From assembly GCA_903920485.1 (NCBI GenBank), contig CAIXMG010000090.1, forward strand, positions 1 to 8,108: a DNA stretch of 8,108 nt. The letters run 5' to 3'. Shown piece after piece: positions 1 through 5,433 of the stretch (position 1 is the first letter of the stretch; every line of letters begins with the position of its first letter). A program made the translations under genes and the position numbers. This stretch comes from an uncultured bacterium (GTDB taxonomy: Bacteria; Patescibacteriota; Minisyncoccia; Phycocordibacterales; UBA1006). The notes below the pieces were generated by a model. The model saw only the letters and a program-made list of their open reading frames with translations, had not been told where the DNA came from and did not search any database.

Positions 1-1
1 C

Positions 2-3000
2 TACCGATGGACGCAGTGGATTTTTTTGCAGATCTACAATTCCTATTACGATCTAACGCCATCCCTTCGATTCCCTCAGGGTAAAGCTCGGCCTATTTCG
101 GAATTGATCAAGAAATTTGAAAAGACCGACAAGAACTGGAAGAAACTTTCCGAAGTGGAAAAGGAGAAGATTCTGATGAATTATCGTTTGGCGTACGAAG
201 GCTATGCAGAAGTGAACTGGTGTCCGGAACTTGGCACCGTACTTGCCAACGACGAGATCGTCGACAGTGACAAGGGGCCGGTGTCGGAACGCGGCGGTTT
301 TCCCGTGGAAAAGAAAAAAATGCGCCAGTGGTTCATGCGCATCACGGCGTACGGTGATCGTTTGATAAAAGGCCTCGAGACCCTGGAATGGTCCAATTCC
401 ATCAAGGAGATTCAGAAGAACTGGATCGGGAAGAGCGAGGGGGCGGAGATCGATTTCAAGATTCAGATAGATTTATCCCCAACCGGAAACCTACCCCCAA
501 CCCCTTCCAAAGGAAGGGGCGCAGCACCAGGTTATCTGACGAGCAGTCCAGAAAGCTATCGTAAGTTGCATGACCGAGCTGTGGAAATGAGAAAAAGTCC
601 CACGCAGGCTGAGGAATTACTTTGGAAAAGACTGAGGGGTGATCAGACAGGCTGTCATTTTAGAAGACAACATGTCGTTGATTGTTTTATCGCGGATTTT
701 GTTTGCCTTGAAAAGTCGCTGATTGTTGAGATAGACGGCGGTGTTCATGATCATTTGCAAGAACGCGACCAAGAGCGAACTGGTATTCTGGAGTCACAAG
801 GATTTAAGGTCGTTAGGTTTACGAATGAAGAGGTGTTAAAAAATACCGACAGTGTGGTTGCAGAAATTGTCCAAGAAGTTGAAAGTCTGTCGTCGCGAGA
901 AATTTTTTCCTTTGGTAATGGCGCTGCCCCCCTTCCTTTGGAAGGGGCTGGGGGTAGGTTTGCTGACTCGATAACCGTCTTTACTACTCGTCCTGACACG
1001 CTGTTCGGGGTGACGTATGTCGTGCTGGCGCCGGAACATCCGCTGGTTGAGGAATTAAAACCGCAGATCAAGAATTGGCATGAAGTTGAAAAGTACGTTG
1101 CTGCTTCCTCAAAAAAGGATGAGATGATGCGAATGGCCAATGACAAGGACAAGACCGGCGTAAAGCTCGACGGTGTGTTTGCCGTGAATCCTGCGAATGG
1201 CGAGCGCGTGCCTGTCTGGGTTGCGGATTACGTTCTTGCGAATTACGGCACGGGTGCCGTCATGGCCGTACCTGCGCATGATGAACGAGACTTTGAATTT
1301 GCGAAGAAGTATAAGTTGCCAATTAAAGAAGTAGTCATTCAGTCTGTGAATGAGAATCCAGGAATTAAGCCAGTTAAAAAAGATCAGGGAGCAATCGCTA
1401 TCGTAATTGATAACGATGCAAAAAAAGTGTTGCTGCAATACGACGGTGCGACAAAATTATGGAGATTGCCAGGTGGGGGTGTCGACGAAGGCGAGTCAGT
1501 AGAAGAGGCCGTCCTTCGTGAATTAGCAGAAGAGACGGGATATGCAGATGCCAAGCTTGTTTCAAAAGTGGGAAGTTTGCATGTTTATTTCCATAAGATC
1601 CGAGCAGGAATTCTTCTTGATCGTATCGCCCATGGTTTTGTAATTGATGTTTCTAATGCAAAACCCCAGGAATTACACTTTTCAGAATCCGAGAAAACAG
1701 CTGAACTTGAACATTCGTGGCATTCGTTTGAAGATGCGCTCAAGCTTCTCAAAACAGCTTATATTCCTATGGGTGAACTTGAACTTTTCGAAACATATTT
1801 GAAGGGAGAATCAGCCTTTACCGGTTACGGAATCTTGATTGATTCGGGTGATTTTACGAATCTTTCTTCCGAAGAAGCCAAAAAGAAAATTACCGATTTC
1901 GTCGGTGGCAAGTGGGTGACGAAGTACAAGTTCCGCGACGCCATCTTCGCACGACAGCGATACTGGGGCGAACCGATTCCGCTGATTCATGAAAAAGATG
2001 GAACGGTTTCAGAAGTTGCGGATAAGAAGTTGCCGTTGGAACTGCCCAAGGTAACATCCTACGCACCGGCAGGAGACGGGCAGTCGCCACTGGCATCTGT
2101 TGCGTCGTGGGTAAAGGCGGGATACGAGACGAATACGATGCCGGGATGGGCGGGGTCTTCGTGGTACTTCTTAAGATATACCGATCCGAAGAATAAAAAA
2201 GCTTTTGCAAGTGATGGTGAACTTGATTATTGGTTTGGAAAAAACGGGGGAGTTAACATGTATGTCGGCGGTGTTGAACATGCGACAGGACATTTATTGT
2301 ATTCACGATTCTGGCACAAGGTGCTGCACGACTTGGGGCATGTAAAGACGGACGAGCCGTTTCAGGTTCTGCGCAATCAGGGAATGATCATGGCGGAAGA
2401 TGGGCGCAAGATGTCGAAGCGGTGGGGGAATGTCGTCAATCCTGATGATGTCGTCAACCAGTTCGGTGCCGACACCATGCGCGTCTACGAGATGTTCATG
2501 GGACCCTTCGAGGCGTCGCAGCCGTGGAGTACTGATGGAATCGTTGGCGCACGGCGGTTTGTTGAACGTGTATGGAGGCTGGCTGAAAAAGTTCAGAATG
2601 TACGCTCCCCTGAAAGGGGAGCTCCGCGAAGCGGTGAGGGGTACGGTTACCAAAAGATCCTGAACAAGACAATCAAGAAGGTAAGCGACGACATTCCTGC
2701 GTTTGGCTTCAACACAGCAATCTCCTCGATGATGATCTGTCTTAATGAGCTGGAACGGGCGGAAACACTTTCGGCGAAAGATTTCAAAAAACTTATCCAG
2801 ATCCTGGCACCGTTTGCTCCTTATATGGCAGACGAGTTGTGGAACGAATTCGGTGAAAAGGGATCCGTTCACTTGGCGCCATGGCCGACGTATGACAAGA
2901 AGCTGGTTGTCGACGATACTGTTACCATCGGGATTCAAGTCAATGGCAAGGTCCGTGCTGAAATTTCGATCGCCGTTGATGCCGAGGAAGACGAGGTGCG

Positions 3001-3103
3001 CGCCGCCGTCCTTGCGATTCCTGAGATTAAAAAGTGGACTGATGGCAAAGACATCAAGAAGTTCATCTTTATCCCCAAAAAGATCATTAGCATAGTCCTC
3101 TAG
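2..3103 (+). CDS. leuS: Leucyl-tRNA synthetase, 5'-truncated by the window edge, with DUF559 and Nudix domains inserted in the CP1 editing region
   Basis: Class I aminoacyl-tRNA synthetase that charges tRNA-Leu in the cytoplasm. The reading frame is open from the first full codon (base 2), which reads YRWTQWIFLQIY, a conserved LeuRS segment normally near residue 130. The gene therefore starts upstream, and the in-frame TTG at 26 is internal. Visible landmarks in order: VNWCPELGTVLAN; NWIGKSEGAE at the CP1 entry; TTRPDT (983-1000) and AVPAHDERD (1268-1291), with the editing-site Asp, Arg and Asp present; RQRYWGEPIP; YVGGVEHATGHLLYSRFW; KMSKR (2408-2422, Arg replacing the usual last Ser); the anticodon-binding domain with LAPFAPYMADELW; and the C-terminal QVNGKVR domain. 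The part in view encodes 1033 residues, so the whole protein would be about 1150, against roughly 800-870 for usual bacterial LeuRS. Most of the excess is two insertions of about 158 codons each. All hallmark synthetase and editing motifs in view are intact, so the enzyme is probably functional. The TAG stop lies 21 bases before the next gene. Confidence 0.96.
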   Translation, partial: YRWTQWIFLQIYNSYYDLTPSLRFPQGKARPISELIKKFEKTDKNWKKLSEVEKEKILMNYRLAYEGYAEVNWCPELGTVLANDEIVDSDKGPVSERGGFPVEKKKMRQWFMRITAYGDRLIKGLETLEWSNSIKEIQKNWIGKSEGAEIDFKIQIDLSPTGNLPPTPSKGRGAAPGYLTSSPESYRKLHDRAVEMRKSPTQAEELLWKRLRGDQTGCHFRRQHVVDCFIADFVCLEKSLIVEIDGGVHDHLQERDQERTGILESQGFKVVRFTNEEVLKNTDSVVAEIVQEVESLSSREIFSFGNGAAPLPLEGAGGRFADSITVFTTRPDTLFGVTYVVLAPEHPLVEELKPQIKNWHEVEKYVAASSKKDEMMRMANDKDKTGVKLDGVFAVNPANGERVPVWVADYVLANYGTGAVMAVPAHDERDFEFAKKYKLPIKEVVIQSVNENPGIKPVKKDQGAIAIVIDNDAKKVLLQYDGATKLWRLPGGGVDEGESVEEAVLRELAEETGYADAKLVSKVGSLHVYFHKIRAGILLDRIAHGFVIDVSNAKPQELHFSESEKTAELEHSWHSFEDALKLLKTAYIPMGELELFETYLKGESAFTGYGILIDSGDFTNLSSEEAKKKITDFVGGKWVTKYKFRDAIFARQRYWGEPIPLIHEKDGTVSEVADKKLPLELPKVTSYAPAGDGQSPLASVASWVKAGYETNTMPGWAGSSWYFLRYTDPKNKKAFASDGELDYWFGKNGGVNMYVGGVEHATGHLLYSRFWHKVLHDLGHVKTDEPFQVLRNQGMIMAEDGRKMSKRWGNVVNPDDVVNQFGADTMRVYEMFMGPFEASQPWSTDGIVGARRFVERVWRLAEKVQNVRSPERGAPRSGEGYGYQKILNKTIKKVSDDIPAFGFNTAISSMMICLNELERAETLSAKDFKKLIQILAPFAPYMADELWNEFGEKGSVHLAPWPTYDKKLVVDDTVTIGIQVNGKVRAEISIAVDAEEDEVRAAVLAIPEIKKWTDGKDIKKFIFIPKKIISIVL
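487..527 (+). repeat. Left terminal inverted repeat of the DUF559 cassette
   Basis: Reverse complement of 921-961 with three mismatches (left 500, 520 and 526). It contains the perfect hairpin CCCCTTCCAAAGGAAGGGG at 501-519 (8-bp arms, 3-base loop). It is translated in the leuS frame as a Pro/Gly-rich linker, LPPTPSKGRGAAP, the kind of peptide produced when a palindromic repeat is read through by a coding frame. Confidence 0.93.
548..890 (+). other. DUF559 (Vsr-like endonuclease fold) domain within the LeuRS polypeptide
   Basis: The translated segment matches the DUF559 family pattern: an N-terminal helix HDRAVEMRKSPTQAEELLW, then LRGDQTGCHFRRQHVVD, then the core FIADFVCLEKSLIVEIDGG with a following His, and the C-terminal GFKVVRFTNEEVL. 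The acidic core residues expected of this PD-(D/E)xK-related, Vsr-like fold are present: Asp at 695-697, Glu at 728-730, Asp at 734-736 and His at 746-748. The length (about 114 codons) is that of a complete domain, so the nuclease may be active. An in-frame ATG at 587 could in principle start a free-standing protein, but it lies inside the conserved first helix and has no ribosome-binding site, so synthesis as part of LeuRS is more likely. Members of this family commonly appear as small stand-alone proteins. Family membership is confident; activity is inferred. Confidence 0.88.
921..961 (-). repeat. Right terminal inverted repeat of the DUF559 cassette
   Basis: Inverted copy of 487-527, with the internal hairpin CCCCTTCCTTTGGAAGGGG at 929-947. 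In the leuS frame it reads GAAPLPLEGAGGRF. In the mRNA it could pair with the left copy to form a long stem closing a loop of 393 bases that holds the nuclease, or each copy could fold on itself. Confidence 0.93.
1340..1813 (+). other. Nudix hydrolase domain inserted in the LeuRS CP1 editing domain
   Basis: About 158 codons lie between the host segment KLPIKEVVI and the host segment AFTGYGILIDSGDF, which are close together in ordinary LeuRS. The insert has a full Nudix box at 1475-1543: G, five residues, E, seven residues, then RELAEETGY, matching GX5EX7REUXEEXGU with all catalytic glutamates present. It is preceded by the typical GAIAIVIDNDAKKVLLQ strand and LWRLPGGG. The Nudix fold hydrolyses nucleoside diphosphates linked to another group (for example Ap4A, NDP-sugars, oxidised NTPs); the substrate cannot be read from the sequence. 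Base composition differs from the host gene: about 38% GC in 1381-1440, 43% in 1681-1740 and 33% in 1741-1800, against about 62% in 1201-1260. Unlike the DUF559 block, I see no flanking inverted repeats. Confidence 0.92.
2600..2645 (+). repeat. Small double-hairpin palindromic element in frame in leuS
   Basis: Two adjacent hairpins: GCTCCCCT-GAA-AGGGGAGC (2604-2622, 8-bp arms) and CCGC-GAA-GCGG (2624-2634), enclosed by GTACG at 2600-2604 and again at 2641-2645. In the leuS frame it encodes VRSPERGAPRSGEGYG, a hydrophilic Gly/Arg/Ser linker unlike the flanking LeuRS helices (RFVERVWRLAEKV before, ILNKTIKKVSDDIPAFGFNTA after). It lies in the variable loop joining the catalytic core to the anticodon-binding bundle. 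The style recalls palindromic elements known to insert into coding genes (for example Rickettsia palindromic elements), but the sequence differs from the DUF559 cassette repeats. The GTACG pair could be a target duplication, though 41 bp net insertion is not a multiple of three. Confidence 0.72.
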
Positions 3104-3116
3104 AACGCGATATACT
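3087..3116 (+). promoter_or_regulatory. Putative promoter giving a leaderless transcript of the O-antigen-ligase-like gene
   Basis: A -10 box TATACT at 3111-3116 lies in the 21-base leuS/ligase gap, 8 bases before the ATG at 3125. A weak -35 (TTAGCA, 3087-3092) sits 18 bases upstream, inside the end of leuS. The spacing puts the transcription start at or next to the ATG. No Shine-Dalgarno sequence is present. The TANNNT box just upstream of a start codon is the established signature of leaderless genes in several bacterial phyla. Confidence 0.5.
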
Positions 3117-3124
3117 TCACCCAT

Positions 3125-5419
3125 ATGATCAAAAAACTATCCGCACCGTTCAGCGGCTTTCTTGGAAGGGTCGCCCGGTCGAGTAATTCGCTTCTGTACA
3201 TCGTGCTCGCCATCGTGGTAGTGCTGGGACCGATCTTCTTTGTACCCGTATACGGATTTTCCGTGCTGACAGCCAAAGGATTCTTCATGTTCCTGCTCTT
3301 CGTGATCGCGCTTCTGGTTGCCGGAATTCGCATCCTTAAGAAGGGGGGTCTTTCACTTCCGCGGCATCCTATTTTCTGGATAATGGGTGGCTTGGTGCTT
3401 TCGACCCTCATCGGTGCAGTTCTGTCGCCAAGTTTCGGTACCTCGTTTCTTGGATACGGGTTCGAGACGACGACATGGCTTTTTGTTGCGATCTTTTCAC
3501 TTGCCATATTCTTCGCTTACAAGACCGTCAGTTCTTATCAGCGGATCGGAATTCTGTACAGCGGAATGCTGATTTCGTTTCTCCTGCTGGTCCTGCTCCA
3601 GGGCCTCAGGTTCGCCTTCGGTCCCGCATTTCTCAGTCTGGGCGTTTTAAACTCATCTACGTCCGCCCTTATCGGTTCATGGAGCGATCTGGGGATCTTT
3701 TTCGGCGTAATCCTCTTGTTTTCGGCGATTACGCTTGAACTGGCCGGACTTCGTCGCTTGCCCAAGTGGATCGTCATGGGCATCGGAGCCCTTTCGGCGG
3801 TCGCGCTGGCTTTCATGAATCTCAGCGTCGTTTGGATGGTCATCGGTCTGGTTGGCCTGCTGTTCGTGCTATATCTTTTCGCTTTTGCCTACTGGGATAC
3901 GGGTGCCAAGACATACAAGAAGGAAAATCGCGTTCCCTGGTACGTTCTTTCGCTGGTCGTTCTCTCGATCGTAGGCATCTTCTTTGGAGCTTCCTTGAAC
4001 GCACTCGCGGGTCACCACCAGACGTTGGCGTGGAACGATCTCCGTCCCTCGTTTGGCACGAGCATGCATGTTGCCGAGAAGTCGCTTGAGCACAATTTCG
4101 TCACAGGGTACGGCCCCAACAGCTTTGCCATGGGGTGGTCCCTGGTGAAGCCCGTGAGCGTCTCGGGCAGTTCGGTGTCCGGTGCGAACTTCGACCTTGG
4201 ATTCAGCTATTTCGTTACGGAACTCGCTAGCAACGGGATCCTCGGCGCGATTCTCTGGGTTGTCTTTTTCGTGATGCTTGCTTATGTCCTTCTCAGAAGA
4301 ATGGGAAGAGGGTTCGAGAGTTCCCTGGAGCGGTACGTCGTGGTCTCCCTCGGGATGCTCGTGGCATATCTGGGCATTATCGCTTGGGTCTATGTTCCTG
4401 GAAGCTATATTCTCGTTCTCATGGCCATCCTCATCGGCGCATTCCTCAACCTGTCCCTTCCTGGAAACGATCGATCATTCTCGTTTGTTAAGGATCCCCG
4501 GGCCAGCTTCTTTGGCATCCTCGGCGTGACGGTTTTGATCGTCGGAACCTTGTTTGCGGGGTACCTAGGCATCCGCAAGCTCATCTCATTCATAGACGAT
4601 ACCAGAGGGGTCGTCTTTATGGGCAAGGGCGATGATTCGGTAGCCGTTGCGGAAATCACCCGCGCTGCTAATCTTGCCTCGCACGACATTTACCATGCCC
4701 AGTTGGCACAACTTGCCCTGAAGGAAGTGGGTACTATCGTATCGGGTACCACCGCTGCCAACAAAAGCGACATTTCCAGGCAGGCGGAACAGGTGCTGGG
4801 CGTAGCATTGGGCCATGCCAAGGCAGCAACCGAACTTAATCCGGAAGACTATCAGAATTGGATCCTCCTTGGAAACGTCTACCAGTCAGCAGTCTCCTTG
4901 GGGGTCACCGAAGCGTATCCGCTTGCCCAAGCTGCCTATCAGGAAGCACAGAAGCGCGATCCGAATGATGCAACTGTCACCCTTTCGTTTGCGAACCTTG
5001 CCCTTGCTAATCAAGACACTCCGACAGCTCTTGTCTTCATTCAGGACTCTCTCAACCAGTATCCTACGGAGAGTGCGTACTTGCTCCGGCTCCAGCTTCA
5101 GATTCAGTCGCAGGATTGGGCGGATGCGGTGGCAACCCTGAAGCAAGCTATCATCCTCGACTCCTCACACGATCCGATTCTTTACATTTATCTCGGGGTC
5201 GCGTACGAGAAGTCGGGAGACGTTGCCGACGCGAACCAGATCTATGCGCTCATCCGTTCACGGTTCAAGGACGGCGACCAGGCGGTCACCCAGATCAGGT
5301 CGAACCTTTCCGGGGGTAACGCGCCGGACCTGACAACCGCCTCGTCGGTGAGTTCTTCTGGTACGGTCGCTCCGGCTCCTTCCACGACAAAAGCAATTGC
5401 GCCCAAGGCGAAAAAATAA
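3125..5419 (+). CDS. O-antigen ligase/polymerase-like integral membrane protein with C-terminal TPR repeats
   Basis: 764 residues. The first ~480 are strongly hydrophobic, with roughly 11-13 membrane segments. A large extracytoplasmic loop at about residues 300-355 has the Wzy_C/O-antigen ligase style: Arg307 in NDLRPSFGTSM, then a helix, then VTGYGPNSF (GYG at 328-330), followed by FDLGFSYFVTELASNGILG leading into the next membrane helix. A last membrane helix near residues 460-485 precedes a soluble part with about three to four tetratricopeptide-like helical pairs from roughly residue 510 to 730 (for example NWILLGNVYQSA, ILYIYLGVAYEKSGDVADA). The end is a Ser/Thr/Ala/Pro linker and KAIAPKAKK. 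Family knowledge suggests transfer or polymerisation of lipid-linked glycans at the outer face of the membrane, with the TPRs binding partners; exact substrate unknown. The neighbouring murJ supports an envelope role. The ATG at 3125 is chosen because it follows the -10 box and begins just before the first membrane helix. Could also be a protein glycosyltransferase of the same superfamily. Confidence 0.85.
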   Translation: MIKKLSAPFSGFLGRVARSSNSLLYIVLAIVVVLGPIFFVPVYGFSVLTAKGFFMFLLFVIALLVAGIRILKKGGLSLPRHPIFWIMGGLVLSTLIGAVLSPSFGTSFLGYGFETTTWLFVAIFSLAIFFAYKTVSSYQRIGILYSGMLISFLLLVLLQGLRFAFGPAFLSLGVLNSSTSALIGSWSDLGIFFGVILLFSAITLELAGLRRLPKWIVMGIGALSAVALAFMNLSVVWMVIGLVGLLFVLYLFAFAYWDTGAKTYKKENRVPWYVLSLVVLSIVGIFFGASLNALAGHHQTLAWNDLRPSFGTSMHVAEKSLEHNFVTGYGPNSFAMGWSLVKPVSVSGSSVSGANFDLGFSYFVTELASNGILGAILWVVFFVMLAYVLLRRMGRGFESSLERYVVVSLGMLVAYLGIIAWVYVPGSYILVLMAILIGAFLNLSLPGNDRSFSFVKDPRASFFGILGVTVLIVGTLFAGYLGIRKLISFIDDTRGVVFMGKGDDSVAVAEITRAANLASHDIYHAQLAQLALKEVGTIVSGTTAANKSDISRQAEQVLGVALGHAKAATELNPEDYQNWILLGNVYQSAVSLGVTEAYPLAQAAYQEAQKRDPNDATVTLSFANLALANQDTPTALVFIQDSLNQYPTESAYLLRLQLQIQSQDWADAVATLKQAIILDSSHDPILYIYLGVAYEKSGDVADANQIYALIRSRFKDGDQAVTQIRSNLSGGNAPDLTTASSVSSSGTVAPAPSTTKAIAPKAKK

Positions 5420-5425
5420 TACACT
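5397..5425 (+). promoter_or_regulatory. Putative leaderless promoter of murJ
   Basis: TACACT at 5420-5425 in the 14-base gap before murJ is again exactly 8 bases from the ATG (5434). A partial -35 (TTGCGC, 5397-5402) lies 17 bases upstream, within the preceding coding sequence. There is no Shine-Dalgarno sequence. The -35 is weak, so co-transcription with the upstream gene remains possible. Confidence 0.42.
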
Positions 5426-5433
5426 AGTGCCCT

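Larger units (their letters stand above)
487..961 (+). mobile_element. DUF559 nuclease cassette with 41-bp terminal inverted repeats, inserted in frame in leuS
   Basis: A 475-bp block that interrupts the start of the LeuRS CP1 editing domain, between the strand ending FKIQ and the strand leading to TVFTTRPDT. In ordinary LeuRS these are joined by a short hairpin loop. The block has 41-bp terminal inverted repeats (38 of 41 matching by my count), each containing its own perfect hairpin, and encodes one DUF559 endonuclease-like domain. There is no stop codon in the host frame through repeats and nuclease. Hand counts of 60-base rows give about 38-48% GC inside (601-840) against 62% in core leuS rows (1201-1260, 2461-2520), which suggests later acquisition. 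I found no convincing target-site duplication. Classification as a mobile element is an inference from architecture; no transposase or intein splice motifs are present. Confidence 0.7.

Noticed and set aside
26..28. TTG as the start codon of leuS
   Set aside because: The frame is open to base 2 and the upstream residues (YRWTQWIF) are conserved LeuRS sequence, so the gene begins outside the window.
587..890. Separate DUF559 gene starting at the internal ATG 587
   Set aside because: No promoter or ribosome-binding site is visible, the ATG lies inside the conserved first helix, and the frame simply continues into LeuRS with no stop.
487..961. Intein or self-splicing intron in leuS
   Set aside because: No Cys/Ser at the upstream junction, no terminal His-Asn, no intein blocks, and no intron core; the block is open in frame and bounded by inverted repeats instead.
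481..977. AACCG at 481-485 and 973-977 as a target-site duplication of the DUF559 cassette
   Set aside because: One copy is one base from the left repeat but the other is 11 bases from the right repeat, so the geometry is wrong and a 5-base match is expected by chance.
751..1152. 133-codon minus-strand ORF across the right repeat
   Set aside because: Antisense to the DUF559 and CP1 coding sequence; its apparent Pro-rich part is only the palindromic repeat read in reverse.
2303..3124. 273-codon minus-strand ORF
   Set aside because: It lies entirely opposite conserved LeuRS coding sequence, has no recognisable motif and is a shadow frame.
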